Source of the DNA: Pseudomonas sp. GR 6-02
GTDB taxonomy: Bacteria > Pseudomonadota > Gammaproteobacteria > Pseudomonadales > Pseudomonadaceae
DNA length: 64,000 bases
Assembly (NCBI RefSeq): GCF_001655615.1
Contig: NZ_CP011567.1
Location: 5,155,001 to 5,219,000, forward strand
Reading direction: 5' to 3'
Below are positions 52,620 through 62,910 of this stretch, one piece after another; position 1 is the stretch's first letter; each line of letters opens with the position of its first letter. The notes under the pieces were generated by a model that saw only the letters and a program-made list of their open reading frames with translations, made no database searches and had not been told where the DNA came from. The position numbers and the translations under genes are program-made.

Positions 52620-54998
52620 TTAGAACGTCTGGCCGAGGGAGAATTGGAACACTTGAGTCTCGGCATTGCTGTCCGGTTTTTTGACTGGCATCGCCAAGGC
52701 GAAGCTCAACGGACCAAGGGCGGTAACCCATGTCACACCGACACCCACCGAACTGGCCATGTTGCTCAGGCTGACGTCGTTACACTGAGTGTTGGACTTG
52801 GAACCATCGGCGTTGGTGCTCTGCTTGCAAGTCGAATCGAACACATTACCCACGTCCCAGAATACCGAAGTGCGCAAGGAACGCTGATCTTTCACGAACG
52901 GCATAGGGAATAGAACTTCTACACCACCCTGAATCAGGACGTTACCACCAAACGGCAGTGGATCCTGGTCCGGGTCGGTTGCGGTGCCCGGGTTCACGCC
53001 CCGGCTCGGCGTACTACGAGGCCCCAGGGTGCTGTCCTTGAAGCCACGAACCGAGTTGAAACCACCGGCGTAATAGTTTTCATAGAACGGCAAGCCGTCG
53101 GTCGAACCATAACCATCGCCATAGCCCAGCTCGGTGTGGAGGCGCATGGTGTAGTTTTCAGACAACGGCTGGAACAATTGACCGCGATAATCGAGCTTGA
53201 AGAACGACAAGTCGCTGCCCGGTGTCGTGGCTTCCGCAGTCAAGCTCTGGGAGTGACCACGGGTCGCCAGTACCCCTTTGTTCAAGGTGGATTCAGACCA
53301 ACCGGCCGATGCCTTGAAGTTGAGGTACTGATCACCTTCCTTGTTAACGAAGTCGAAGATTTCGTCGACGGTGTAAAGACCCGTCTTGATCTTGTCTTGT
53401 TGTGCAGACAAACCAAACGTCAGACGCGAAGTCTCGCTGATCGGATAACCAACGTTGACACCTGCGCCCAGGCTGTCTACGGCGTAGCTGGCTACGTTGA
53501 CATCGAGGTCTTTGTAGTCGGTCGTACGATAGAAAGCGTTGTAACCCAGGCTCACACCGTCAGCTGTCCAGTAGGGGTCGACATAACCGAAGTTATAACG
53601 GCTTTGATACTGACTGCGAGTCAAGCCGATGCTGACCTTGTTACCGGTACCCAGGAAGTTGTTCTGAGTGATCGAACCACCAAGGATCAGACCGGCGCTC
53701 TGGGCGAAACCAACGCTGGCGGTAATCGAACCGGAAGCCTGCTCTTCAACGCTGTAGTTCACGTCAACCTGATCATCGACACCCGGCACGGCCGGCGTCT
53801 CGACGTTGACTTCCTTGAAGAAGCCCAGACGTTCCAGGCGGGTCTTGGATTGGTCGATCAGGTAGGTCGAAGCCCAGCCGCCTTCCATCTGACGCATTTC
53901 ACGGCGCAGCACTTCGTCTTCGGACTTGGTGTTGCCACGGAAGTTGATGCGGTTCACGTAAGCACGCTTGCCCGGATCGACAGCGAATGTGATATCGACC
54001 GTGTGGTCTTCATCGTGAGGCTGAGGCACGCCGTTGACGTTAGCGAAGGTGTAACCCTCGTTACCCAGGCGGCGGGTAATCAGTTCGGAGGTGGTGGTCA
54101 TCAGCTTGCGCGAGAACACCTGGCCTTTCTGAACCAGCAGCAGGGACTTGACCTGGTCTTCAGGCACTTTCAGGTCGCCGCTGAGTTTCACGTCACGAAC
54201 GGTGTACTTCTCGCCTTCGTTGACGTTGACGGTGATATAGACGTGTTTCTTGTCCGGGGTGATGGACACCTGGGTCGAAGCGATATCCATATTGATATAG
54301 CCACGGTCCAGGTAATAGGAACGCAGACGCTCCAGGTCACCGGAGAGCTTTTCACGAGCGTACTTGTCATCGTTCTTGAAGAACGACAGCCAGTTGCTGG
54401 TCTTGAGTTCGAACAGGTCGATCAGGTCTTCATCAGGAAAGACAGTGTTGCCCACCACGTTGATGTGCTGGATCGCCGCTACGGTACCTTCGTTGATGTT
54501 GACCTTCAGGGCAACGCGGTTACGCGGCTGCGGCACCACTTCGGTGTCGACGGTAGCCGAGTAGCGGCCCTGAGCGACGTATTGACGCTGCAGCTCGTTA
54601 CGCACACCTTCGAGGGTCGCGCGCTGGAAGATCTCGCCTTCGGCCAGACCGGACTGTTTGAGGCCCTTCATCAGGTCTTCAGTGGAGATCGCCTTGTTGC
54701 CTTCGATCTCGATACTGGCGACCGACGGACGCTCGACTACAGTAATGACCAGGACGTTGCCTTCACGGCCCAGCTGGATATCTTGAAAGAACCCGGTTTT
54801 GAACAGCGCACGAGTGGATTCCACCAGGCGACGATCATCCGCCTGCTCGCCGACGTTCAACGGCAAGGCACCAAAGACACTACCCGCGGAGACCCGCTGG
54901 AGGCCATTGACGCGAATATCAGAGATAGTGAAGGACTCGGCGTGAACTTCGGCGATCATCAATACGGTGAGAACCGCAGTTAGCAGCAGACGTTTCAT
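52620..54998 (-). CDS. bamA: Outer membrane protein assembly factor BamA
   Basis: 792-residue Omp85 protein, core of the BAM complex. Signal peptide ends at VHA before ESFTISDIRVNGLQRVSAG; five POTRA domains fill about residues 22-420 (repeats such as GNTVFPDEDLIDLFELKTSNWLSFF and GNTKSEDEVLRREMRQMEGGW); the 16-strand barrel ends with the Phe signature FSLGQTF. The loop-6 motif VRGFKDSTLGPR is intact. The Met at 54998 was chosen as it starts the signal peptide. Confidence 0.97.
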   Translation of the reverse strand: MKRLLLTAVLTVLMIAEVHAESFTISDIRVNGLQRVSAGSVFGALPLNVGEQADDRRLVESTRALFKTGFFQDIQLGREGNVLVITVVERPSVASIEIEGNKAISTEDLMKGLKQSGLAEGEIFQRATLEGVRNELQRQYVAQGRYSATVDTEVVPQPRNRVALKVNINEGTVAAIQHINVVGNTVFPDEDLIDLFELKTSNWLSFFKNDDKYAREKLSGDLERLRSYYLDRGYINMDIASTQVSITPDKKHVYITVNVNEGEKYTVRDVKLSGDLKVPEDQVKSLLLVQKGQVFSRKLMTTTSELITRRLGNEGYTFANVNGVPQPHDEDHTVDITFAVDPGKRAYVNRINFRGNTKSEDEVLRREMRQMEGGWASTYLIDQSKTRLERLGFFKEVNVETPAVPGVDDQVDVNYSVEEQASGSITASVGFAQSAGLILGGSITQNNFLGTGNKVSIGLTRSQYQSRYNFGYVDPYWTADGVSLGYNAFYRTTDYKDLDVNVASYAVDSLGAGVNVGYPISETSRLTFGLSAQQDKIKTGLYTVDEIFDFVNKEGDQYLNFKASAGWSESTLNKGVLATRGHSQSLTAEATTPGSDLSFFKLDYRGQLFQPLSENYTMRLHTELGYGDGYGSTDGLPFYENYYAGGFNSVRGFKDSTLGPRSTPSRGVNPGTATDPDQDPLPFGGNVLIQGGVEVLFPMPFVKDQRSLRTSVFWDVGNVFDSTCKQSTNADGSKSNTQCNDVSLSNMASSVGVGVTWVTALGPLSFALAMPVKKPDSNAETQVFQFSLGQTF

Positions 54999-55023
54999 GA
55001 AGTCCTTTCTTATTCCAACTGGC

Positions 55024-55050
55024 AATAAAAACTGCCGCAAAATGCGGCAG
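55024..55050 (-). terminator. Intrinsic terminator/attenuator between rseP and bamA
   Basis: Stem CTGCCGCA/TGCGGCAG with a 3-nt loop and TTTTTATT on the minus strand, in the 72-bp gap before bamA. It suggests bamA-skp-lpxD expression is set apart from the upstream rseP run, by its own promoter. Confidence 0.8.
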
Positions 55051-55070
55051 ATTCGCAATTCAGCGAAGCG

Positions 55071-56423
55071 TTACAGTCGACCCAGATCATTGACCAGAGC
55101 AAGCAACATCACCCCGACCACCAAACTGATACCGATCTGTATCCCCCAACCTTGCACCCGATCCGACAAGGGACGACCACGCGCCCACTCGATCAGATAA
55201 AACAACAAATGCCCCCCATCCAGTACAGGAATGGGCAGCAAATTCAGAACACCCAGGCTAATACTCAGATAAGCAAGGAAATTCAGGAAATCAGCGATGC
55301 CCGACTGGGCAGAAGCGCCCGCCACTTTAGCAATGGTTATCGGTCCACTCAAGTTTTTTACCGAGAGCTCGCCGAACAACATTTTCTTGAGCGAGTCGAG
55401 GGTCAGTACGCTCATGGTCCAGGTGCGTCGGGCACCCTCCCCAATCGCGGCCACCGGACCGTAACTGACTTCGCGAATCATCTCTGGTGGCCAATCGACC
55501 GCTTTCACCCCTGCGCCCAGATAGCCAGTGGGTGCCTTGCTCTCGCCGCGCGCGGCCAGCGTCACAGGGACGTCGATTTGAGCACCGTCGCGCTCAACGC
55601 GCAGCATGATTTTGGTATCCGGATGCAAACGGACGATGTCGACTACTTGCTGCCAGTCATCCAGTGCCTTGCCATCAAAGGTCAACAGGCGGTCTCCAGC
55701 CTTCAAACCCGCAGCCTTCGCCGGCCCTTTCGGATCAATTTCGGCCAGCACCGGCGGCAATGCCGGACGCCAGGGGCGAATACCCAGCGAGTGAATAGGA
55801 TCCGGCTCGTTAGCCCCCTTGAGCCACTTGTCCAGCACCAGCTCACGAGGCGAATCCACGGTGGAGCCCTGTTCGCGGACCAGCACTTGCAGGGAACCGC
55901 TCTCGCCCAGGCGGCGGACCAGTTGCAGGTTCACCGCAGCCCAGCCGGAAGTGGGCTCGCCATCGATGGCAATAATTTCCTGCCCCGGACTCAAACCTGC
56001 CCTGGAGGCGATACTGCCGGATTCGACCGCGCCGATAACCGGGCGCACCTGCTCGCTGCCCAGCATTGCCAATGCCCAGAAAAACACCATCGCCAATAGA
56101 AAGTTGGCAATCGGACCGGCTGCCACGATAGCAACGCGCTGACGGACGGACTTGCGATTGAAGGCGTGATCGAGCTGATCGGCCGGCACCTCACCTTCGC
56201 GCTCGTCGAGCATTTTCACGTAGCCACCCAGCGGGATGGCGGCAACCACGAATTCAGTGCCTTTGCTGTCGTGCCAGCGCAGCAGCGGCATGCCGAAGCC
56301 CACGGAGAAACGCAGCACTTTGACCCCACAGCGACGTGCGACCCAGAAATGGCCGAATTCGTGGAAGGTGACCAGCACGCCCAGCGCTACCAGGGTGCCG
56401 ACAATCATATAGAGCGCGCTCAT
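55071..56423 (-). CDS. rseP: Site-2 protease RseP
   Basis: 450-residue intramembrane zinc metalloprotease that cuts the anti-sigma factor (MucA/RseA) to release AlgU/sigma-E in envelope stress. Zinc motif His21-Glu22-x-x-His25 (HEFGH) in the first transmembrane helix; two PDZ domains (about 115-290); the third zinc ligand in NLLPIPVLDGGHLLF near the C-terminal membrane segments. It lies beside bamA, whose substrates trigger the stress it reports. Confidence 0.96.
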   Translation of the reverse strand: MSALYMIVGTLVALGVLVTFHEFGHFWVARRCGVKVLRFSVGFGMPLLRWHDSKGTEFVVAAIPLGGYVKMLDEREGEVPADQLDHAFNRKSVRQRVAIVAAGPIANFLLAMVFFWALAMLGSEQVRPVIGAVESGSIASRAGLSPGQEIIAIDGEPTSGWAAVNLQLVRRLGESGSLQVLVREQGSTVDSPRELVLDKWLKGANEPDPIHSLGIRPWRPALPPVLAEIDPKGPAKAAGLKAGDRLLTFDGKALDDWQQVVDIVRLHPDTKIMLRVERDGAQIDVPVTLAARGESKAPTGYLGAGVKAVDWPPEMIREVSYGPVAAIGEGARRTWTMSVLTLDSLKKMLFGELSVKNLSGPITIAKVAGASAQSGIADFLNFLAYLSISLGVLNLLPIPVLDGGHLLFYLIEWARGRPLSDRVQGWGIQIGISLVVGVMLLALVNDLGRL

Positions 56424-56475
56424 CTACTTTCTCCGCAATCCTATCGGTGCTGCATGGGCCAACGTATTGCAGCAC

Positions 56476-57666
56476 TTATCGGCCGTGACGACTCAACCAT
56501 TGCCCGGCCAGTACCCGTGCTTTCGCATCGGCCGTAAACACTGCCTCGAGATCATCAACCGCAACCACAGGCTCGAGGTTCAATACTTCCTCGATAATAC
56601 TCGCGATTTCCAGATAGCGAACCCGTCCGTCGAGAAAGGCCGCCACAGCCACTTCATTCGCGGCATTGAGCATGGCCGGCGCGCTGTTACCTGCCTCGGC
56701 GGCTTGACGCGCAAGGCGCAGGCAAGGGAAGCGCTCTTCATCGGGTGCCTGGAAATCCAGGCGAGCGATGGCGAACAGATCCAACGGCGCAACGCCCGAG
56801 TCGATCCGCTCCGGCCACGCCAGGGCATTGGCAATTGGTGTGCGCATATCCGGATTACCCAGCTGCGCCAGCACCGAACCATCGACATAGTCGACCAGCG
56901 AATGAATCACGCTTTGCGGGTGAATCACCACTTCGACCTGAGAGGGCGTAGCGTCGAACAGCCAGCAGGCCTCGATCAGCTCGAGCCCTTTGTTCATCAT
57001 GCTGGCCGAATCCACCGAAATCTTGCGCCCCATGGACCAATTCGGGTGAGCACACGCTTGCTCGGGGGTAACATGCGCCAGTTCGGCCAGGGGCGTCTGC
57101 CGGAACGGGCCACCAGAGGCTGTCAGTAGAATCCGGCGTACACCGACCGCGCCCAAACCACGAGAGAAGTCCTGCGGCATGCACTGGAAAATCGCGTTGT
57201 GCTCGCTGTCGATCGGCAGCAGTACCGAACCGCTTTTACGCACGGCCTGCATGAACAGCGCACCGGACATCACCAGCGCTTCTTTATTGGCCAAAAGAAT
57301 CTTTTTGCCGGCCTCGACCGCCGCCAGGGTCGGACGCAAACCCGCCGCCCCGACGATCGCCGCCATTACCGCATCGACTTCTGGATCCGAGGCGATCTGA
57401 CACAAGCCCTCCTCTCCCACCAGAACACGGGTCGACAGGCCAGCCGCATGCAATTCGTCCTGCAAGCCTCGGGCAGCACCAGATTCCGGCACGACCGCGA
57501 AACGCGGCGTATGACGCACGCACAGCGCCAGCAGCTCACTCAAACGAGTGAAACCGCTCAAGGCGAATACCTGATAGCGTTCGGGGTGACGGGCGATGAC
57601 GTCCAGAGTGCTCAGACCAATCGAGCCGGTCGCCCCCAGCACGGTAATCTGTTGTGGGCGACTCAC
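56476..57666 (-). CDS. dxr: 1-deoxy-D-xylulose 5-phosphate reductoisomerase
   Basis: 396-residue second enzyme of the MEP isoprenoid pathway (target of fosmidomycin). NADPH-binding [14 protein letters not shown] at the start; [16 protein letters not shown] segment [12 protein letters not shown]; the active-site [14 protein letters not shown] and the substrate loop [12 protein letters not shown]. The start is GTG at 57666, in a 4-bp GTGA overlap with cdsA, rather than the ATG five codons upstream. Confidence 0.96.
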   Translation of the reverse strand: MSRPQQITVLGATGSIGLSTLDVIARHPERYQVFALSGFTRLSELLALCVRHTPRFAVVPESGAARGLQDELHAAGLSTRVLVGEEGLCQIASDPEVDAVMAAIVGAAGLRPTLAAVEAGKKILLANKEALVMSGALFMQAVRKSGSVLLPIDSEHNAIFQCMPQDFSRGLGAVGVRRILLTASGGPFRQTPLAELAHVTPEQACAHPNWSMGRKISVDSASMMNKGLELIEACWLFDATPSQVEVVIHPQSVIHSLVDYVDGSVLAQLGNPDMRTPIANALAWPERIDSGVAPLDLFAIARLDFQAPDEERFPCLRLARQAAEAGNSAPAMLNAANEVAVAAFLDGRVRYLEIASIIEEVLNLEPVVAVDDLEAVFTADAKARVLAGQWLSRHGR

Positions 57667-58469
57667 GATGCCGCCATCCACAGCAGCACGGCGAACACCG
57701 GAATCGCCGCTGTCAGACTGTCGATGCGGTCCAGCACACCGCCGTGCCCTGGCAGCAGATTACTGCTGTCCTTGATCCCCGACTGGCGCTTGAACATGCT
57801 TTCGGTGAGGTCACCCACCACCGAAATGAACACAATGATCGCAGCACCGAACAGGCCCATCAGCATCTGAGCGAAACTCCAGTCCCGCGCAAAACCGACG
57901 ATTGCCGTGATCACCAGGCTCAGCAGCAAGCCGCCGTACACGCCCTCCCAGCTCTTGCCAGGACTGACCTGTGGTGCCAGCTTGCGCTTGCCGAAGGCTC
58001 GACCGGAAAAGTACGCACCGATATCGGCGCCCCAGACCAACACCATCACGGCCATGATCAGCCAGTTGCCCAAGGGTTCCTGCTTGATCAGGATCAGACC
58101 TTGCCAGGCCGGCAACAGAATCAACAAACCGATCGCCAGCTTGCACGCAGCGCTGGCCCAGTGTTCGCTGGACCGTGGATAAGTCAGCACCAGATAGGTG
58201 GCCACGCCCCACCAGAGCACCGAGGCGCCCAGCACCCAAGGCGCGAGCCCCGGCAGGATATGCATGACAAACAGCATCAACGCGACCACAGCTGCAAAAG
58301 CAACACGGATCGCCTGGCCAGCAAAACCTGCCAGGCGCGCCCATTCCCATGCCCCCAGCGTCACCACCAGCCCGATAAACAGCGCAAAACCGGACCCTTC
58401 AAGCAGGAAAAACCCGCACAGGGCAATCGGCAGCAGAATCAGTGCCGTGATGATTCGTTGTTTAAGCAT
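57663..58469 (-). CDS. cdsA: Phosphatidate cytidylyltransferase
   Basis: 268-residue integral membrane enzyme that makes CDP-diacylglycerol for phospholipids. Several transmembrane helices; signature [37 protein letters not shown] near the C-terminus with the conserved Asp residues. It overlaps uppS by one base and dxr by four, so uppS-cdsA-dxr form one run. Confidence 0.95.
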   Translation of the reverse strand: MLKQRIITALILLPIALCGFFLLEGSGFALFIGLVVTLGAWEWARLAGFAGQAIRVAFAAVVALMLFVMHILPGLAPWVLGASVLWWGVATYLVLTYPRSSEHWASAACKLAIGLLILLPAWQGLILIKQEPLGNWLIMAVMVLVWGADIGAYFSGRAFGKRKLAPQVSPGKSWEGVYGGLLLSLVITAIVGFARDWSFAQMLMGLFGAAIIVFISVVGDLTESMFKRQSGIKDSSNLLPGHGGVLDRIDSLTAAIPVFAVLLWMAAS

Positions 58470-59224
58470 TAAACCCGGGCTCCAGACTCGACCTGCTCGC
58501 TCGTTTTACCGAAGCGACGCTGGCGAGAAGCGAAATCAGCCAGCGCCTTGCGCATGGCGTCGTGTTTGAAGTCCGGCCAGAACAGGTCGGAGAAGTACAA
58601 CTCGGCGTAAGCCAGTTGCCACAGCAGGAAGTTACTGATGCGATGCTCGCCACCGGTACGGATGCACAAGTCCGGCAACGGCAGATCGCCGGTCGCCAGA
58701 CAGGTTTGCAACAGCTCGGGAGTGATGTCTTCAGGGCGCAGATGCCCGGCCTGAACTTCGCGCGCCAGACGTTGCGCAGCTTGCGCGATGTCCCACTGAC
58801 CACCGTAGTTGGCGGCGATCTGCAGGATAAAGCGATTGACGCCGGCAGTCATAGCCTCGGCTTCACGCATGGCAGCTTGAAGCTCTGGATGAAAACGCGA
58901 ACGGTCGCCGATGATGCGCAAACTGATGTTGTTGTCGTTCAGGCGCTTGGCCTCGCGACGCAGCGCCCTGAAGAACAGATCCATCAAGGCACTGACCTCA
59001 TCGGCCGGGCGTTGCCAGTTCTCACTGGAGAACGCAAACAGGGTCAATACCTCAACCCCGGACTCCGCACACACCTCGATGACCGCACGAACAGCATCCA
59101 CACCCGCTTTATGCCCGGCGACACCCGGCATAAAGCGTTTTTTCGCCCAACGATTATTACCATCCATGATGATCGCGACATGGCGCGGCACCGCGGACGG
59201 CGCAGTCTGCTTGGTCTTGTCCAT
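58469..59224 (-). CDS. uppS: Undecaprenyl diphosphate synthase
   Basis: 251-residue cis-prenyltransferase making the C55 carrier for peptidoglycan and O-antigen. HVAIIMDGNNRWAKKR has the catalytic Asp; LTLFAFSSENWQRP and the C-terminal DLCIRTGGEHRISNFLLWQLAYAELYF are family motifs. It lies 14 bp after frr. Confidence 0.97.
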   Translation of the reverse strand: MDKTKQTAPSAVPRHVAIIMDGNNRWAKKRFMPGVAGHKAGVDAVRAVIEVCAESGVEVLTLFAFSSENWQRPADEVSALMDLFFRALRREAKRLNDNNISLRIIGDRSRFHPELQAAMREAEAMTAGVNRFILQIAANYGGQWDIAQAAQRLAREVQAGHLRPEDITPELLQTCLATGDLPLPDLCIRTGGEHRISNFLLWQLAYAELYFSDLFWPDFKHDAMRKALADFASRQRRFGKTSEQVESGARV

Positions 59225-59238
59225 TTAAAACTCGACCC

Positions 59239-59796
59239 TTATACGGCCATCAGGTCTTTTTCTTTCTCCGCCAACTTAGCGTCGATTTCAGCCACGAATT
59301 TCTTGGTCAGATCGTCGATCTCGCCAGTGGCACGACGCTCTTCGTCTTCGCTGATTTCCTTTTCCTTGACCAGGTCCTTCAGCGAGCTGTTTGCATCGCG
59401 ACGGATGTTGCGCACGGCAACACGGGCATCCTCAGCGACATCACGAGCCTGCTTGGTGAAGCCCCGGCGGGTTTCTTCGGTCAGGGCCGGCATGGAGATC
59501 AGCAGCAACTCACCCAGGTTGGTCGGGTTGAGATTCAGGCCAGCGCTACCGATAGCCTTGTCGACCGCGCCCAGCATGTTGCGCTCGAAGGCAACGACTT
59601 GCAGGGTACGGGCGTCTTTAACGGTGATGTTCGCCACTTGCTTGATCGGAGTGTCGGCGCCGTAGTACGGAACCATCACGCCTTCCAGAATGCTTGGGTG
59701 CGCCTGGCCGGTACGGATACGCCCGAAGTTGTGCGCCAGCGATTCTACGGATTTCTGCATGCGCTCTTTAGCGTCTTTCTTGATTTCGTTGATCAT
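59239..59796 (-). CDS. frr: Ribosome recycling factor
   Basis: 185-residue two-domain factor that splits post-termination ribosomes with [40 protein letters not shown] at the start and [41 protein letters not shown] in the helical domain are typical. Overlaps pyrH by 4 bp (ATGA). Confidence 0.97.
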   Translation of the reverse strand: MINEIKKDAKERMQKSVESLAHNFGRIRTGQAHPSILEGVMVPYYGADTPIKQVANITVKDARTLQVVAFERNMLGAVDKAIGSAGLNLNPTNLGELLLISMPALTEETRRGFTKQARDVAEDARVAVRNIRRDANSSLKDLVKEKEISEDEERRATGEIDDLTKKFVAEIDAKLAEKEKDLMAV

Positions 59797-60536
59797 TGTT
59801 GAACTTCCTCGATCAGGGTTCCTTCAGCGCCGCCATGTACGATATTCAACAGGGCACCGGGTTTGTTCATATTAAACACGCGCAGCGGCATCTTGTGGTC
59901 GCGGCACAGGCAAATGGCCGTCAGATCCATCACACCCAGCTTGCGATCCAGCACTTCATCGTAGGTCAGATGATCGAACTTCTCGGCATGCGGGTCTTTG
60001 AACGGGTCAGCGGTGTAGACGCCATCAACCTTCGTTGCCTTGAGCACCACATCGGCATCGATTTCGATTGCGCGCAGGCAGGCAGCCGAGTCCGTTGTAA
60101 AGAACGGATTGCCAGTACCGGCCGCGAAAATCACGACTTCCTTGGAGTTCAGGTGGCGCATGGCTTTGCGGCGATCATAGTGATCGGTCACGCCAACCAT
60201 GGAAATGGCCGACATCACGATGGCCGAGATATTGGCACGTTCCAGCGCATCGCGCATCGCCAGGGCGTTCATCACAGTGGCCAGCATGCCCATGTGGTCG
60301 CCAGTGACCCGATCCATGCCGGCGGCGCTGAGCGCTGCGCCACGGAACAGGTTACCCCCGCCGATCACCAGACCGACCTGAACACCGATGCCAACCAGTT
60401 GGCCAACTTCCAGTGCCATGCGATCCAGAACTTTCGGATCGATCCCGAACTCTTCCGAGCCCATCAGGGCCTCGCCGCTAAGCTTGAGTAGAATGCGTTT
60501 ATAGCGAGCCTGATAACCACTGCCCTGCTGAGCCAT
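59793..60536 (-). CDS. pyrH: UMP kinase
   Basis: 247-residue amino-acid-kinase-fold enzyme that phosphorylates [15 protein letters not shown] at the start, [13 protein letters not shown], and the C-terminal [23 protein letters not shown] are family motifs. It forms a hexamer. Lies in the usual rpsB-tsf-pyrH-frr order; a terminator lies between it and tsf. Confidence 0.97.
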   Translation of the reverse strand: MAQQGSGYQARYKRILLKLSGEALMGSEEFGIDPKVLDRMALEVGQLVGIGVQVGLVIGGGNLFRGAALSAAGMDRVTGDHMGMLATVMNALAMRDALERANISAIVMSAISMVGVTDHYDRRKAMRHLNSKEVVIFAAGTGNPFFTTDSAACLRAIEIDADVVLKATKVDGVYTADPFKDPHAEKFDHLTYDEVLDRKLGVMDLTAICLCRDHKMPLRVFNMNKPGALLNIVHGGAEGTLIEEVQQ

Positions 60537-60688
60537 TGCGAATCTCTCCTGCGGCGTATTTTAAAAATTCTTTGCGAGCTGTTTACAGCTGGCGTTCACT
60601 CTAGCTTGGCGCTGCTTCAGCGCCATCGGAACATGGCTTTGTAAGCCAGTTCCAAAAGGAAACCAAATAAAATTGGCAACCCCATCTG

Positions 60689-60723
60689 AAAAGAGGCTGC
60701 GCGCGTAAGCGGGCAGCCTCTTC
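60689..60723 (-). terminator. Intrinsic terminator after tsf
   Basis: Stem GAGGCTGC/GCAGCCTC with outer A/T pairs (60690-60722) and a TTTTC tail on the minus strand, 24 bp past the tsf stop. Confidence 0.78.
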
Positions 60724-60746
60724 AGGGCGACAGTTAAAAAACCGTC

Positions 60747-61610
60747 TTATTGCTTGCTGGCAGCCAGCTGGGCAGCAACTTCTTCTGCGAAGTTGTCTAC
60801 TGGCTTCTCGATGCCTTCGCCTACTTTGAAGTAGGTGAAAGAAACGATTTCAGCACCGGCTTTCTTGGCCAGGTCGCCGACCTTGATTTCAGGGTTCTTG
60901 ACGAACGCCTGCTCAACCAGGCTCGCTTCAGCCAGGAACTTGCTGATACGGCCTTTGACCATGTTTTCAACGATGTTTTCTGGCTTGCCGGCAATCTTGT
61001 CAGCGTTGAGGGTCAGGAACACGCCTTTCTCGCGCTCGATCGCTTCAGCGGAAACTTCCGACGGCAGCAGGAATTCAGGGTTGGTAGCCGCTACGTGCAT
61101 AGCGATGTCTTTGGCCAGCTCAACGTCGCCGCCCTTGAGAACAACCGCAACACCAATCTTGTTGCCGTGCAGGTAGCCACCAACAACATCGCCTTCAACG
61201 CGAGCCAGGCGACGAATGTTGACGTTTTCGCCAACCTTGCCAACCAGAACCAGACGATCAGCTTCACGCGCTTCGATCAGCGGAGCAGCATCGGTCAGTT
61301 TGTCAGCGAACGCTTTTTCAATGCTGGCAGCAACAAATGCCTTGAAGTCGTCCTGCAGAGCCAGGAAGTCGGTCTGCGAGTTCACTTCCAGCAGAACGGC
61401 GGATTTACCGTCTTCCTTGAGAGCGATTGCGCCTTCAGCGGCAACGTTGCCGGCTTTCTTGGCAGCCTTGATGGCGCCCGAAGCGCGCATGTCATCAATG
61501 GCTTTTTCGATGTCGCCGCCAGCCTTGGTCAAGGCCTTTTTGCAGTCCATCATGCCTTCGCCGGTACGCTCGCGCAGTTCTTTGACCAACGCTGCAGTAA
61601 TCTCTGCCAT
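60747..61610 (-). CDS. tsf: Translation elongation factor Ts
   Basis: 287-residue nucleotide-exchange factor for EF-Tu. N-terminal UBA-like domain MAEITAALVKELRERTGEGMMDCKKALTKAGGDIEKAID and the core with VLLEVNSQTDFLALQDDFKAFV and HVAATNPEFL are family motifs. The Met at 61610 is the family start. An intrinsic hairpin lies between it and rpsB. Confidence 0.97.
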   Translation of the reverse strand: MAEITAALVKELRERTGEGMMDCKKALTKAGGDIEKAIDDMRASGAIKAAKKAGNVAAEGAIALKEDGKSAVLLEVNSQTDFLALQDDFKAFVAASIEKAFADKLTDAAPLIEAREADRLVLVGKVGENVNIRRLARVEGDVVGGYLHGNKIGVAVVLKGGDVELAKDIAMHVAATNPEFLLPSEVSAEAIEREKGVFLTLNADKIAGKPENIVENMVKGRISKFLAEASLVEQAFVKNPEIKVGDLAKKAGAEIVSFTYFKVGEGIEKPVDNFAEEVAAQLAASKQ

Positions 61611-61747
61611 TTTCAAATTCCTCTTGGATAGGTTTTCAACCATTCCACCCGATCGAACGGGCGATCAATTCTTCCCGAACCACCCTTGTTAGCTGCCGCA
61701 CGTTACAGATAAAGCAGTGGGCGCCGACAAATGGTTTTCGAGGTGGC

Positions 61748-61772
61748 AAAAAGGGGGCCAAGCCCCCTTTTT
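61748..61772 (-). terminator. Intrinsic terminator/attenuator between rpsB and tsf
   Basis: Perfect eleven-base stem AAAAAGGGGGC/GCCCCCTTTTT with a 3-nt loop. It lies in the rpsB-tsf gap where partial termination is known in E. coli to lower tsf relative to rpsB. Confidence 0.85.
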
Positions 61773-61800
61773 GCTTACTGAGTCAACGCCAGGGCGTCAA

Positions 61801-62538
61801 TTACTCAGCTGCAGCCTGAGTTTCTTCAGCTGCGAATTCTACAGTGCCGCCAGCAACATTGTTGCGACCACGGATAACAGCGTCAGCCATCGAACCCATG
61901 TACAGCTGGATAGCGCGGATTGCGTCATCGTTGCCTGGGATGATGTAGTCAACGCCTTCCGGGCTGCTGTTGGTATCGACTACGCCGATAACCGGGATGC
62001 CCAGCTTGTTGGCTTCGGTGATCGCGATGCGCTCGTGATCAACGTCGATAACGAACAGAGCGTCTGGCAGACCGCCCATGTCCTTGATACCACCCAGGGA
62101 ACGATCCAGCTTCTCAAGATCGCGAGTGCGCATCAGCGCTTCTTTCTTGGTCAGCTTGGCGAAAGTACCGTCTTCAGCTTGCACTTCAAGGTCACGCAGA
62201 CGCTTGATGGAAGCACGGATGGTTTTGAAGTTGGTCAGCATGCCGCCCAACCAGCGGTGATCGACGTACGGCGAACCGCAACGTGCTGCTTCTTCAGCAA
62301 CGATCTTGCCAGCGGAACGCTTGGTGCCGACGAACAGAATCTTGTTTTTGCCCTGGGCCAGACGCTCTACGAAAGTCAGAGCTTCGTTGAACATTGGCAG
62401 GGTTTTTTCAAGGTTGATGATGTGAATCTTGTTACGCGCGCCGAAAATGTACTTACCCATTTTCGGATTCCAGTAACGGGTTTGGTGACCGAAGTGCACA
62501 CCGGCCTTCAGCATATCGCGCATGTTGACTTGGGACAT
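61801..62538 (-). CDS. rpsB: Small ribosomal subunit protein uS2
   Basis: 245-residue ribosomal protein S2. [43 protein letters not shown] at the start, [19 protein letters not shown] and [33 protein letters not shown] are family motifs. AAGGAAC precedes the ATG. Preceded by a long, conserved leader and divergent from map. Confidence 0.98.
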   Translation of the reverse strand: MSQVNMRDMLKAGVHFGHQTRYWNPKMGKYIFGARNKIHIINLEKTLPMFNEALTFVERLAQGKNKILFVGTKRSAGKIVAEEAARCGSPYVDHRWLGGMLTNFKTIRASIKRLRDLEVQAEDGTFAKLTKKEALMRTRDLEKLDRSLGGIKDMGGLPDALFVIDVDHERIAITEANKLGIPVIGVVDTNSSPEGVDYIIPGNDDAIRAIQLYMGSMADAVIRGRNNVAGGTVEFAAEETQAAAE

Positions 62539-62672
62539 GATAGTTCCTTAATAAGTCGGGTTTGGCCTCCACGTATCCCAATGACCAACCAGCAGCATCA
62601 GCTGAAGGCACCCAGGTCATCGTGTCGACACGTGTGTGGATTTAAGCTTTTCAGGGTACCCCGGAAAGCGGC
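62539..62672 (-). promoter_or_regulatory. rpsB leader with conserved S2-autoregulation element
   Basis: The 5' untranslated leader before rpsB contains GGGATACGTGGAGGC (minus strand, 62565-62579), a motif conserved in rpsB leaders of gammaproteobacteria, and a potential hairpin GTGTCGACAC (62611-62620 area). In E. coli, S2 represses its own operon through this leader. Function here is inferred from the conserved motif and position. Confidence 0.65.
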
Positions 62673-62676
62673 GCAT

Positions 62677-62705
62677 TTTATATCACAAGGCCGGAAAAAA
62701 CGGAA
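62677..62705 (-). promoter_or_regulatory. Predicted rpsB promoter
   Basis: Minus strand: TTCCGT (62700-62705), 17-bp spacer, TATAAA (62677-62682), giving a start near 62670 and a leader of about 130 nt. The -10 matches well; the -35 is moderate. Confidence 0.6.
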
Positions 62706-62910
62706 CCCGCATTCTGAAAACCTGGCGAATGCTTTTGATCCCGCCCTTGGAATCCCCCAAGAATGCGCCATCCTATAGAGAGAAGCGATGCACAGAAGCT
62801 CAGATTTGCCCTGATCGTCTGGTAGAATTGCGTTTTTCAGGGCCGCGACGATCGTTCGCGCAATGCCCATTTCGTTTTAGAAGGCGCCATTGAGCGCAGA
62901 GAGAGCCTGT

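Noticed and set aside
53136..54983. Plus-strand open frame of 615 codons opposite bamA
   Set aside because: Shadow of BamA, which has signal peptide, POTRA and barrel signatures.
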